DNA from: an uncultured Bacteroidales bacterium | GTDB lineage: Bacteria > Bacteroidota > Bacteroidia > Bacteroidales > UBA932 | Length of the DNA: 64,000 bases | Assembly: GCA_900316245.1 (NCBI GenBank) | Contig: ONCE01000012.1 | Span: 62,001 to 126,000, forward strand | Direction of reading: 5' to 3' | Shown here: one piece after another, positions 1-7,949 of the stretch | Layout of the letters: each line of letters starts with the position of its first letter | Position numbering within the stretch: position 1 is the first letter of the stretch | Position numbers and translations under genes: made by a program | Notes under the pieces: generated by a model | Told to the model about the DNA's origin: nothing | What the model saw: only the letters and a program-made list of their open reading frames with translations | Databases searched by the model: none

Positions 1-793
1 TTTTCTCCAGCGTGAAATCGCGGTAACCTACCGGGATGGCGCAGAACTGCTTCTTGTTGGTGATGGGAACCTGGGGCCAGTAGGGCCACATAACCTTTTC
101 TACAAACTTGGCATCTACCATAGCGTCTCCGGCAACGTCTCCCAGGCACTTGTCAAAATCTTCTGCCGAGGGGAGGTGCCAGCCGGCGGGGCAGGCGGTC
201 TGGGCTTCGGTCCAGGTGTAATACTGGCCGAAGACGGAAGCAAGAATCTCTGAATTTTGGAAATAGGTGCCGGAGTTGGTGCCATACAAGTTGTTGGCCA
301 TCCACGTCTTTCCTTCCAGTTCTACGGTAAGGAAACTGTTGCCGGCAATTTGAACGACGGGAAGGTCCGGCAGGCCGGTAAGGGCCGATACAGGATCTAC
401 AACCGTGAAATTGAGCGTAGCGGAAGCATTGTAGAATTTGTCTCCACCGAAGGCGTAGCAGTACAGGACGTAGTTGCCGGGCTTATCTAATGTAATCTCA
501 TAAGTGGGGTTGGAGACATCTACATTGGTGGTGGTGGTGTCGCGGTCGCTGGTGCCGTTGAGCACGAAGTAGATACCGATGGTTTCCGGGAACGTTTTCT
601 TGTCTGAAGAGACCAGATTGGTTACGTCCGGGGTAACGTGGACGGTTACACCCATTCCCATAAAGGTAGTATGGTCGCTATTGAGAACAAGCCCGCTGAG
701 GGTGGGCTTGGTGGTATCTTCTTCCTTCTTTTTGCAGCTGAAAGCGGTGATCAAAAGAAGCAGTAAAGCGGTGCAGAATATGGTTTTTTTCAT
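1..793 (-). CDS. FISUMP-domain lipoprotein (3' part cut by window edge)
   Basis: The reading frame opens at the ATG at 793 (complement) and is still open at base 1, so about 264 N-terminal residues are visible. It starts with a lipoprotein signal (MKKTIFCTALL... with lipobox TAFSC, Cys20) and then a charged KKKEE stretch. A roughly 130-residue region without clear family identity, possibly an Ig-like fold, precedes a FISUMP domain (Fibrobacter succinogenes major paralogous domain, TIGR02145). Its hallmarks are WMANNL near residue 164 and CPAGWHLPSAEDF near residue 203. Proteins of this family are surface or secreted and their biochemical role is unknown. It diverges from apbE and shares a short intergenic region with it. 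Two more FISUMP lipoproteins lie within 3 kb. Confidence 0.85.
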   Translation of the reverse strand, partial: MKKTIFCTALLLLLITAFSCKKKEEDTTKPTLSGLVLNSDHTTFMGMGVTVHVTPDVTNLVSSDKKTFPETIGIYFVLNGTSDRDTTTTNVDVSNPTYEITLDKPGNYVLYCYAFGGDKFYNASATLNFTVVDPVSALTGLPDLPVVQIAGNSFLTVELEGKTWMANNLYGTNSGTYFQNSEILASVFGQYYTWTEAQTACPAGWHLPSAEDFDKCLGDVAGDAMVDAKFVEKVMWPYWPQVPITNKKQFCAIPVGYRDFTLEK

Positions 794-813
794 CTTTTTT
801 CGCTTGTGTCCGG

Positions 814-821
814 CAAATATC
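814..821 (-). promoter_or_regulatory. Bacteroidota -7 box for the FISUMP gene
   Basis: Complement reads GATATTTG, 7 of 8 matches to TAnnTTTG, 20 nt before the ATG at 793. A TTTG lies about 22 nt upstream as a possible -33 element. Confidence 0.5.
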
Positions 822-833
822 GCAATTTTTTTA

Positions 834-841
834 TAAATTTG
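834..841 (+). promoter_or_regulatory. -7 box for apbE
   Basis: TAAATTTG, a perfect TAnnTTTG match, 32 nt upstream of the apbE ATG. No clear -33 TTTG at standard spacing. Confidence 0.55.
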
Positions 842-873
842 CACAAAAATCTTGCCAAGATATAAGACTCGCT

Positions 874-1911
874 ATGAAAAAGCTTTTGTTCATATCCGCC
901 CTCTTGCTATTCGTACTTTCTTCGTGCGGAGTGCAGAAGGATGAATATGTGCAAATTAGCGGTTATGCACAGGGCAACAGCTACACTGTCAAGATCAATA
1001 TGAAGGGCGTACAGGTCCCTGTAGAGACGGTCAGAGACAGTATCGACGCCCTGGTAGTCCAGATTGACACCACCCTTTCCGGATACAACAAGAAGTCTCT
1101 TCTGTCCCGTTTCAACGCAGGAGAAAAGATTCCTTCCACCCAGATGTTCCTGGATATGTACCGCGTGGCCTACCGCCTGTGGGAGCGTTCCGGAGGAGCC
1201 CTTGATTTTGGCGCCGCCGCCTTGTACGACGCCTGGGGCTTCGGTTTCCGCAACAGCACCTTCCCCACGGACGAAGAAGTGGCCCGGCTCCTGGAGCAGT
1301 GCGGTATGGGTCACCTTCCGGCAGAACTTCCTGTAACGGACGGCTACATTGACCCCGCCGTGATGGGTTATCCCCGTCTCAACTACAACGCCATTGCCCA
1401 GGGATACAGCTGCGACATCATTGCCAAGTATCTCTACAGCCTGGGCGTAAAGGATATGCTCATTGACATCGGAGAAATCTGGTGCGACGGAATGAGCCCC
1501 TCCGGCCAGCCCTGGTCCGTGGGTGTGGACCGCCCCGTAGACCGCGTGGACGGTGAAGAGACGGAAGCCGGTCTCAGCGGTGTCTGGAGCTCGGAAGGCA
1601 AGCCCGCCGGCATTGTGACTTCCGGTAACTACCGCAAGTTCTATGTCAGGGACGGCCGCAAATACGCACACACCATCAACCCCCGTACGGGTTATCCGGT
1701 ACAGCATAACCTCCTCAGCGCCACGGTGGTCTCTTCCACCAACGCCGCAGAATCCGACGCTATAGCCACCTGGTGTATGGTAACCGGCCTGCACGGTGCC
1801 CAGGTGCTCATTCTGGGAGACCCCAATCTGGAGGGTTATCTCATTTACACAGACGACAACGGAAATATGAAGGAATGGGCCTCTCCGGGCTTTGCCCTCA
1901 AGAGCGATTAA
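874..1911 (+). CDS. apbE: FAD:protein FMN transferase, lipoprotein (ApbE family)
   Basis: ApbE enzymes hydrolyse FAD and attach FMN through a phosphoester bond to Thr/Ser of target proteins such as NqrB/NqrC and RnfG/RnfD; Bacteroidota members are anchored to the outer face of the inner membrane. The 345-residue protein has a lipoprotein signal with LSSC (Cys18). ApbE hallmarks are NYNAIAQGYSCD (about 170-181), TINPRTGYP (about 268) and NAAESDAIATW (about 290-300; the Asp is the usual Mg ligand region). The family motif normally written GGE appears here as DIGE near residue 198, one glycine short, which may be lineage variation. The ATG at 874 is chosen because the signal peptide starts there. 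A FISUMP lipoprotein follows after 12 nt and may be cotranscribed. No Na+-NQR or Rnf gene is in view. Confidence 0.92.
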   Translation: MKKLLFISALLLFVLSSCGVQKDEYVQISGYAQGNSYTVKINMKGVQVPVETVRDSIDALVVQIDTTLSGYNKKSLLSRFNAGEKIPSTQMFLDMYRVAYRLWERSGGALDFGAAALYDAWGFGFRNSTFPTDEEVARLLEQCGMGHLPAELPVTDGYIDPAVMGYPRLNYNAIAQGYSCDIIAKYLYSLGVKDMLIDIGEIWCDGMSPSGQPWSVGVDRPVDRVDGEETEAGLSGVWSSEGKPAGIVTSGNYRKFYVRDGRKYAHTINPRTGYPVQHNLLSATVVSSTNAAESDAIATWCMVTGLHGAQVLILGDPNLEGYLIYTDDNGNMKEWASPGFALKSD

Positions 1912-1923
1912 ACACCCCTCTTT

Positions 1924-3003
1924 ATGCTGCGGGGACGTTTCATCATACTTCTTTCTTTCCTTGGACTGCTGTTCTCCTGTCAGCCCATTGAGCAGGGCGG
2001 TGGAAAAGTTCCCCAAGAGGACCCCGAGCCCACGCCGTTGCCCCCCACGCTTCAGTCCATTTCCCTGGACAAGACCATACTTAGACTCCGGGTTGGTGAG
2101 GCCGAAACCTTAAAGGCAGTACTTTACCCGGCCGGTGTGACGGAGACCGTTACGTGGGAGAGTTCGGACCCGGGTGTTGCCACCGTATTGAATGGCATTG
2201 TCACGGCCAAGGGTATAGGGCAGGCCAATATTGTGGCCCGCGCAGGCTCTAAGTCGGCAGACTGTCCCGTTTTGGTAAAGTGGCCCATCCCGGAAGACGC
2301 CGTGGACTTGGGCGTATGGATTACCAGGGAGAATGGCACCAAGTATAAAGTGTATTGGCGAGACCGCAATATGGGTGCTGATGCCCCCGAAGGGTATGGA
2401 GATTACTATGCCTGGGGAGAAGTGGAGACCCACTACACCAGTCTGGACCCCCTGATCTGGAAAGAAGGATATGAAACCGGATATAGCTGGGATTCTTACA
2501 GATGGGCGAAAGGTGCTCCCAACAAACTAACCAAGTATTGCTCCGTTAATAAGGATGATTATTGGGCCGGTCCGGGAGAGCCCGATGACAAGAATGTTCT
2601 GGATACAGGACCCGATGGAGATGATGTAGTATCTAAACTGCTAGGCAATGGCTGGGCTATGCCTTCCGACAAGGAATTGAAGGAATTGACGAAGCAGTGT
2701 GAGTGGGAGTGGGGCTCAAAGAACGGTATTCCCGGCTATTATGTAAAGAGCAAGGAGAAAGGAAATAATAACAGTATCTTTCTCCCGTGCGCCGGTTTTA
2801 TCTTCGATACGGTGAGAGAGATTATTGCCCCAATAATTGGAGCAGGTCCCCAGGGGGGAATCTGGTCTTCAACTATTGAATATATTTATTTCTATCAGGG
2901 TCCCTCTGACGCTTCCTGCATCATATTTGGCGATACGGGGTACTCCTATACTCAGTTTTATCGTCACGCTGGTATGTCTGTGAGACCCGTCTTCTCTGAT
3001 TAA
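1924..3003 (+). CDS. Lipoprotein with bacterial Ig-like (Big_2) and FISUMP domains
   Basis: A 359-residue exported lipoprotein: MLRGRF... hydrophobic stretch ending in LLFSC. A Big_2-type Ig domain at about residues 40-120 shows LKAVLYP..., VTWESSDPGVATV and the terminal GQANIVARAG pattern. A FISUMP-type domain at about 130-359 shows DYYAWGEVE, LTKYC, GNGWAMPSDKELKEL, SIFLPCAGF and a terminal SVRPV. The architecture suggests a cell-surface protein in which the Ig module presents the C-terminal domain; substrate and role are unknown. It follows apbE on the same strand after 12 nt, so the two may share a transcript. The C-terminal half resembles the next gene on the opposite strand (DLGV/MGIV-x-TREDG... 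LTKYC ... SIRPV), so this is a local paralogue set. Confidence 0.88.
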   Translation: MLRGRFIILLSFLGLLFSCQPIEQGGGKVPQEDPEPTPLPPTLQSISLDKTILRLRVGEAETLKAVLYPAGVTETVTWESSDPGVATVLNGIVTAKGIGQANIVARAGSKSADCPVLVKWPIPEDAVDLGVWITRENGTKYKVYWRDRNMGADAPEGYGDYYAWGEVETHYTSLDPLIWKEGYETGYSWDSYRWAKGAPNKLTKYCSVNKDDYWAGPGEPDDKNVLDTGPDGDDVVSKLLGNGWAMPSDKELKELTKQCEWEWGSKNGIPGYYVKSKEKGNNNSIFLPCAGFIFDTVREIIAPIIGAGPQGGIWSSTIEYIYFYQGPSDASCIIFGDTGYSYTQFYRHAGMSVRPVFSD

Positions 3004-3026
3004 TGCAGAAGAATTGGGGGCTTCCG

Positions 3027-3812
3027 TTATTCCTCAATGACAGGTCGGATACTCAGACCTAGCCATCGCGATTGATTGCCAATCCCTACTATTTTGTTTA
3101 TGTGATAGATCCAAATTTTAGCATTGGTGGGATAATCCGGGTCTATGTCAGAGGCCCAATAGTAAGCATTTATTGCCCTCTCATCCCGGGAATGACCGGC
3201 GGCAGGTATTATGAGTTTTTGACCGTTGATTCTGCTTGTAAACTCAAAATAGCGGTATTCCTCACGGGTAATGTCCTCATAGATATGCCTCTCGCAGATA
3301 CAGTTATCAATCAGCGCTTCCCATTCGGCTGCTGTGGGGATACGCCATTTTCCTCCCAGCCGTACCCGCGCAGCATCGTCTGTGTAGTTATAATCCTTTA
3401 GATTGGTCTTGTTGTCAATGGGGCCCAACCCGCCCCAATGGTCCGTCTTGTCAGAAGTACAGTATTTGGTAAGCCGAAGATGTATCTCATAGGAATCGGG
3501 GCCAACTTTAAAGGATTCATAACCGACACTGAACTTGTAGGAGTTCAAGTGGTCCTCCAGGGACATTCCGGCCTTTATCGGTTCCGTTTCTCCCCAAGCG
3601 TAATAATCTCCAAGATTATCAGCTTTGATTGCGCCCAAATTGCACTTTGCCCAAAACACCCTGTAAGTAGATCCATCTTCCCGGGTCATTACAATGCCCA
3701 TATCCACAGCTCCTTCCGGAACCACAATCTTATCTTCCGGCTTCTCCTTTTTACAGGAAACGGGCGTCAGGGAAGCCTGCGCTAAAAGAAAAAGAATAAA
3801 GAAACGTTTCAT
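3027..3812 (-). CDS. FISUMP-domain lipoprotein
   Basis: A 261-residue lipoprotein starting at the ATG at 3812: MKRFFILFLLAQASLTPVSC followed by KKEK. An upstream in-frame extension exists but lies over the promoter and would hide the signal peptide. The mature part is essentially one FISUMP-type domain: VDMGIVMTREDGSTYRVFWA, GDYYAWGETEP, LTKYC, GGKWRIPTAAEWEAL, KLIIPAAGH and a terminal GLSIRPVIEE. It is a clear paralogue of the C-terminal half of the protein at 1924-3003 but lacks the Ig module. It points toward that gene (convergent, 23-nt gap) and has its own perfect -7 box. Function unknown; likely surface exposed. Confidence 0.87.
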   Translation of the reverse strand: MKRFFILFLLAQASLTPVSCKKEKPEDKIVVPEGAVDMGIVMTREDGSTYRVFWAKCNLGAIKADNLGDYYAWGETEPIKAGMSLEDHLNSYKFSVGYESFKVGPDSYEIHLRLTKYCTSDKTDHWGGLGPIDNKTNLKDYNYTDDAARVRLGGKWRIPTAAEWEALIDNCICERHIYEDITREEYRYFEFTSRINGQKLIIPAAGHSRDERAINAYYWASDIDPDYPTNAKIWIYHINKIVGIGNQSRWLGLSIRPVIEE

Positions 3813-3835
3813 AATGAGCATTTTATGGTTATGAG

Positions 3836-3843
3836 CAAAGGTA
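3836..3843 (-). promoter_or_regulatory. -7 box for FISUMP gene
   Basis: Complement TACCTTTG, perfect TAnnTTTG, 23 nt before the ATG at 3812; lies in the gap after comEC. Confidence 0.6.
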
Positions 3844-3867
3844 CGCATTATTCTCCAAACTTCCCAA

Positions 3868-4950
3868 TTACATTCCGGCAATCACTTCCAGGATAAACAC
3901 TAACAGGCGGCTCAGGCTGTCTGTTATTTGTATCAGGAAGCGGGGACACAGGTGCACGGCGTCCAGGATAAGGGCCGATACCGCCGAAGTGAGCAGCCCC
4001 GTGGTAAGCGGAATGCAGAGGAGGTTGGTGAGGAGAAAGTGCCGGGGGAAGCTGTGGAAGCGAACCCAGGCCAGGGGCCCGGTAAAAACTTGGCAGGAGA
4101 GGGCCAGGGCCGATGCCTGCCAGATGCGCCGGAAAGGATCCCACTTGCTGCCGGCGGGGTACCAGCTTTCCAGGACGGGGTAGAGGATGAAGATGCCCGC
4201 CATGGCCAGGTAGGACAGTTGGAAGCCCACGGTCCGGATGACGGAAGGATCCAGTACCAGTTGCACCAGAAGGGCCAGGCAGAGCACTCGGGAGGGCTTT
4301 CGGGGCCGGCCGCTCACCCGCAGCATTTCCCCGATCAGGATGAAAAGGTAAGCGCGCACGATGGAAGGCGAAGCCCCCGTCATAAGCGTGAAGAATCCGC
4401 CGCCCAGGCCAAAGAGGATGAACCGTACCACGGCCGCCGCCTGGGAGCCGCCCCACGGCTTGGTGAACTTGTCCAGCAGCAGGTAGATGATGCCCATATG
4501 AAGGCCGCTGAGGGCCAGCAGATGGCTGGCTCCGCTGGCGCGGAAGTTTTGAACTACATCGGCCTCCAGACCGCTTCGGTCGGCTGTGAGGAAAGCCTTG
4601 AGGAGGGGGGCTGTTACATCGGCCCGAAAGGGGAGAGCGTCTATGCGTGCGCGGAGGGTATCGGCCGCCCCCAAGGCCCACATTTGAAGGGCCGATGTTT
4701 CCTCCATCCCCGGGACCGAGCGTGACAGGGCGCAGAAGAATCCCAGCAGCAAAAAGGCCGCCCAGATGAGCCCCACGGCCCATTTTTCGGGTGCCACGCG
4801 GAGCTTGTTGCGGAAGATGACGGGAAGCAGGAGGAAGGGGAGGAGGAGGCCGCTCCAGGCCCCGGCCGACGGAGCCGAAACCATAGTTCCGGCCACTGCG
4901 CCTGCCGTGAAGAGGACCGACAGCGCTTCTATGCTTTTAGCCTCGGCCAT
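3868..4950 (-). CDS. comEC: ComEC/Rec2-type DNA-uptake channel, reduced form
   Basis: ComEC forms the inner-membrane channel that passes single-stranded DNA into the cell during natural transformation. This 360-residue protein (from the ATG at 4950) contains the polytopic Competence domain (PF03772), recognised by SHLLALSGLHMGIIYLLLD (about residues 138-156), TGASPSIVRAYLF and VGFQLSYLAMAGIF, with many hydrophobic segments to the C terminus. Typical ComEC proteins are 650-800 residues with an N-terminal DUF4131/OB-fold and often a C-terminal metallo-beta-lactamase nuclease domain. Here only a short hydrophobic N terminus remains and nothing follows the channel domain. A GTG/ATG extension to 5010 would overlap the ackA leader, so 4950 is preferred. 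A near-consensus -7 box ends 5 nt before the ATG. Diverges from ackA. Confidence 0.85.
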   Translation of the reverse strand: MAEAKSIEALSVLFTAGAVAGTMVSAPSAGAWSGLLLPFLLLPVIFRNKLRVAPEKWAVGLIWAAFLLLGFFCALSRSVPGMEETSALQMWALGAADTLRARIDALPFRADVTAPLLKAFLTADRSGLEADVVQNFRASGASHLLALSGLHMGIIYLLLDKFTKPWGGSQAAAVVRFILFGLGGGFFTLMTGASPSIVRAYLFILIGEMLRVSGRPRKPSRVLCLALLVQLVLDPSVIRTVGFQLSYLAMAGIFILYPVLESWYPAGSKWDPFRRIWQASALALSCQVFTGPLAWVRFHSFPRHFLLTNLLCIPLTTGLLTSAVSALILDAVHLCPRFLIQITDSLSRLLVFILEVIAGM

Positions 4951-4955
4951 ACGTG

Positions 4956-4963
4956 CGAAATTA
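4956..4963 (-). promoter_or_regulatory. Possible -7 box for comEC
   Basis: Complement TAATTTCG, 7 of 8 to TAnnTTTG, ending 5 nt before the proposed ATG; would give a nearly leaderless mRNA. Confidence 0.35.
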
Positions 4964-4975
4964 GTAATAATTTCG

Positions 4976-4983
4976 TATCTTTG
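4976..4983 (+). promoter_or_regulatory. -7 box for the ackA operon
   Basis: TATCTTTG, perfect match, 31 nt before the ackA ATG. Confidence 0.65.
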
Positions 4984-5014
4984 CACAGATGTACTGAATT
5001 TAAATTCCAACTAT

Positions 5015-6229
5015 ATGATTATTCTCGTCATCAACTGCGGAAGCTCGTCCATCAAGTACCAGCTTCTAGACATGAAAAGCGACGACGTTTTTGACGTAAT
5101 CGCCAAAGGTATAGCAGAAAAGATCGGCCTTCCTGCCGGCATTCTCCAGTATGCTCCCACCGGTAAGGACAAGATTGTAACCGACGTCCCCATCCCGGAT
5201 CACAAGGAAGGTATGAAGCTCATCCTCAAGGCCCTTACGGACCCTCAGACCGGTGTCTTGAAGTCTCTGGAAGACATTGAGGCCGTGGGTCACCGCATCG
5301 TGCAGGGTGGAGACTTCTTCTCCGGTTCCGTGCTGGTGAACCCGGATGTGCTGGACAAGATTGCCTTCTGCGCAGACTTTGCTCCGCTGCACAACCCGGC
5401 CCACCTGCTGGGTATCCACGCTATGCAGGACGCCCTTCCCAGCGTGCCTCAGGTGGTTACTTTCGATACCGCTTTCCACCAGACCATGCCGGCTTACGCC
5501 TATATGTACGGTCTGCCTTACGAGTATTATGAGAAGTACCGCGTGCGCCGCTACGGTGCCCACGGCACGTCCCATCAGTTTGTGGCCGGTGTGGGTGCCA
5601 AGCTCGCGGGCCTGGATATCAACAACGCCAAGATCATCACCTGCCACCTGGGTGCCGGCAGTTCCATCTGCGCCATCCAGAACGGCAAGTGCGTAGATAC
5701 TTCTATGGGCTTCACCCCGCTGGAGGGTATGATTATGGGTACCCGTGTGGGTAACATCGACGCCAACGCCGTTCTCTATCTGCAGAAGAAACTGGGCGTG
5801 GACCCCGATGAGATGACCACCATCCTCAACCGCAAATCCGGCTTCCTGGGCCTTTCCACCCAGACGTCCGACGCCCGTGAACTGGACGAACTGGCCAACA
5901 ACGGAGATCCCAAGGCCAAGCTCGTGTTCAAGAAGTTCACCTATGACATCATCAAGAACATCGGCTCTTATGTAGCCGCTATGAACGGTGTAGACCTCAT
6001 CGTGTTCACCGGCGGTATCGGAGAACACAACAGCCGCCTGCGCCGCCGCGTGCTGGAGAACTTCTCCTACCTGGGCCTCAAGGTGGACTACGAAGCCAAC
6101 GTGGCCTTTGAGCAGAATGCCATCATCACCACGGAGGATTCCAAGGTAAAGGCCGCCCTCATCTGCACCAACGAGGAGCTGGTGATTGCCCGCGATACCA
6201 TGCATTTAGTACTTGAAAACCAAGAATAA
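5015..6229 (+). CDS. ackA: Acetate kinase
   Basis: Catalyses acetate + ATP <-> acetyl phosphate + ADP; in fermenters it makes ATP from acetyl phosphate. The 404-residue product has standard AckA length and motifs: N-terminal ILVINCGSSSIKYQLLD phosphate-binding loop, GHRIVQGG, FDTAFHQTMP, YGAHGTSHQFV, CHLGAGSSICAI and the C-terminal FTGGIGEHNS. It is clearly acetate rather than butyrate kinase by length and by the YGLPYEYY...RRYGAHGTSH segment. The start at 5015 is fixed by the family N terminus; a longer open frame upstream crosses the promoter and is rejected. The next gene is a phosphotransacylase 4 nt downstream, so the pair forms the acyl-CoA to acyl-phosphate to acid branch of fermentation. 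Confidence 0.97.
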   Translation: MIILVINCGSSSIKYQLLDMKSDDVFDVIAKGIAEKIGLPAGILQYAPTGKDKIVTDVPIPDHKEGMKLILKALTDPQTGVLKSLEDIEAVGHRIVQGGDFFSGSVLVNPDVLDKIAFCADFAPLHNPAHLLGIHAMQDALPSVPQVVTFDTAFHQTMPAYAYMYGLPYEYYEKYRVRRYGAHGTSHQFVAGVGAKLAGLDINNAKIITCHLGAGSSICAIQNGKCVDTSMGFTPLEGMIMGTRVGNIDANAVLYLQKKLGVDPDEMTTILNRKSGFLGLSTQTSDARELDELANNGDPKAKLVFKKFTYDIIKNIGSYVAAMNGVDLIVFTGGIGEHNSRLRRRVLENFSYLGLKVDYEANVAFEQNAIITTEDSKVKAALICTNEELVIARDTMHLVLENQE

Positions 6230-6233
6230 GAAA

Positions 6234-7139
6234 ATGATTACCAATTTTAACGATCTGTTTACCGAGCTCAAGGCACAGGGCATCTGCAAGAGAATGGTAG
6301 CCGCCTGGGGCGTGGATTCCCATACCATCGAGGCCGCTTCCCTGGCTTCCGATATGGGTTTTGTCAAGGTGACCCTGGTGGGCGACTGCGACCTCATTGC
6401 CAAAGTCTGCCAGGAGTTCAAGATTGATATGGCCAAGTTCGAGGTTGTGGACGTGAAGGACGAGCTCAAGGCTGTGGCCGAGGCCGTGCGTATGGTTCAC
6501 GACGGAGAGGGCGATGTGCTTATGAAGGGCCTTTGCTCCACGGACAAGTTCCTCCGCGCCATCCTGAACAAGGAAGTGGGTCTGCTCCCTCCCAAGGGCC
6601 TGCTCTCCCACGTGGGCGTGATCGAGAACCCCAACTACCACAAGCTCATCTTCATCACCGATATGGCCGTTATCCCTCAGCCGGATTTCCGCCAGAAGGT
6701 CAAGATGGCCGGTTTCGTGACCGGTGTGGCCCGCAGCTTCGGCATTGCCACTCCCAAGATTGCTTTCATCGCCGCCTCCGAGCAGATGCTGGACAGCATG
6801 CCCGCCTGCATCGAGGGTGCGATGTTGGCCAAGATGTGCGACCGCGGTCAGATCAAGGCCATCGGTGACGGCCCTCTGGCCCTCGATGTAGCCATCGACC
6901 AGGAATCCGTTGAAATCAAGAAGCTCAAGAGCCCCGTGGCCGGAGACGCAGACTGCCTCCTGTTCCCCAACATCGAGAGCGCCAACGTGTTCTGGAAGAC
7001 CAACTCCAAACTGGCCAAGGACGTCCGTCAGGCCGGTTTCCTGGTGGGTACCAAGGTGCCTTGCATCCTGGCCTCCCGCGCCGATTCCGTAGATGTGAAA
7101 TTAAATTCGATTGCTTCGGCAGTCATGTCTGTTAAATAA
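6234..7139 (+). CDS. Phosphate acetyl/butyryltransferase (Ptb-type phosphotransacylase)
   Basis: Transfers an acyl group between CoA and phosphate, supplying the acyl phosphate used by the adjacent kinase. The 301-residue protein matches the short Ptb/PTA_PTB family: GDGPLALDVAIDQES, SPVAGDADCLLFPNIES, GFLVGTKVPCILASRADS. The long Pta with an N-terminal regulatory domain is not present. An ATG 21 nt further upstream overlaps the ackA stop; 6234 fits the family start (MITNFNDL). Because the partner is a true acetate kinase, acetyl-CoA is the likely substrate in vivo, although Ptb-type enzymes can prefer C4 acyl groups. Its stop is followed by tpiA after 2 nt. Confidence 0.9.
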   Translation: MITNFNDLFTELKAQGICKRMVAAWGVDSHTIEAASLASDMGFVKVTLVGDCDLIAKVCQEFKIDMAKFEVVDVKDELKAVAEAVRMVHDGEGDVLMKGLCSTDKFLRAILNKEVGLLPPKGLLSHVGVIENPNYHKLIFITDMAVIPQPDFRQKVKMAGFVTGVARSFGIATPKIAFIAASEQMLDSMPACIEGAMLAKMCDRGQIKAIGDGPLALDVAIDQESVEIKKLKSPVAGDADCLLFPNIESANVFWKTNSKLAKDVRQAGFLVGTKVPCILASRADSVDVKLNSIASAVMSVK

Positions 7140-7141
7140 TT

Positions 7142-7897
7142 ATGAGAAAATACATTGTAGCGGGCAACTGGAAAATGAACACCACCGTGCCCGAAGGCGT
7201 AGAACTCGCCAAGGCTGTTGTGGAGAAAGCCCAAAATCTCCCCGCAAACGTTGAGCTTGTCGTTGCTCCTCCTTTCACCCACCTTGCCCCCGTGGCCGAG
7301 GTCCTCAAGGGTTCCAAGGTACAGCTGAGCGCCCAGAACTGCGCAGACCACGAGAAAGGTGCCTACACCGGCGAAGTAGCCGTGAATATGCTCACCTCCC
7401 TGGGTTGCCAGTACACCATCCTGGGTCACTCCGAGCGCCGTCAGTATTACGGTGAGACCGATGAGAAGCTGGTCGTGAAGACCCAGCTGGCCCTGGCCGC
7501 CGGTCTGAAGGTGATCCTCTGCGTAGGTGAGAATCTGGAAGAGCGCGAGGCCGGCAAGCACTTTGATGTGGTTACCGCCCAGACCAAGAACGTCCTTTAC
7601 AACTTCACCGCCGAAGATCTGAAGAACGTGGTCATCGCTTACGAACCCGTTTGGGCCATCGGTACCGGCAAGACCGCTACCGCCGAGCAGGCTCAGGAAA
7701 TCCACGCTTGCATCCGCAACGTCATCGAATCCAAGTTCGGTGCTGCGGTGGCCGACGAGATGACCATCCTCTACGGTGGTTCCTGCAAGCCTTCCAATGC
7801 CAAGGAACTCTTTGCCCAGAAGGACATTGACGGTGGCCTCATCGGTGGCGCCGCCCTCAAGGCCGACGACTTCCTGGGAATTGCCACTTCCTTCTAA
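7142..7897 (+). CDS. tpiA: Triosephosphate isomerase
   Basis: Interconverts dihydroxyacetone phosphate and glyceraldehyde 3-phosphate in glycolysis. 251 residues with the full set of motifs: N-terminal VAGNWKMN (catalytic Lys), ILGHSERR (catalytic His), VIAYEPVWAIGTGKTA (catalytic Glu and mobile loop) and YGGSCKPSNA phosphate-binding segment, GGLIGGAALK at the end. It is the last gene of the ackA-ptb-tpiA unit, only 2 nt after the transacylase, and is followed by a strong hairpin terminator. The arrangement couples lower glycolysis with acetate formation. Confidence 0.98.
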   Translation: MRKYIVAGNWKMNTTVPEGVELAKAVVEKAQNLPANVELVVAPPFTHLAPVAEVLKGSKVQLSAQNCADHEKGAYTGEVAVNMLTSLGCQYTILGHSERRQYYGETDEKLVVKTQLALAAGLKVILCVGENLEEREAGKHFDVVTAQTKNVLYNFTAEDLKNVVIAYEPVWAIGTGKTATAEQAQEIHACIRNVIESKFGAAVADEMTILYGGSCKPSNAKELFAQKDIDGGLIGGAALKADDFLGIATSF

Positions 7898-7920
7898 TAA
7901 GGAGCAACTCCAGCCATAAA

Positions 7921-7948
7921 AAAGACCGTCGCGTGACGGTCTTTTTTT
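7921..7948 (+). terminator. Intrinsic terminator after tpiA, likely bidirectional
   Basis: Perfect 10-bp stem AAAGACCGTC / GACGGTCTTT with a 4-nt loop GCGT, followed by TTTT on the + strand and preceded by a run of A that serves the convergent phosphatase gene. Confidence 0.85.
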
Positions 7949-7949
7949 G

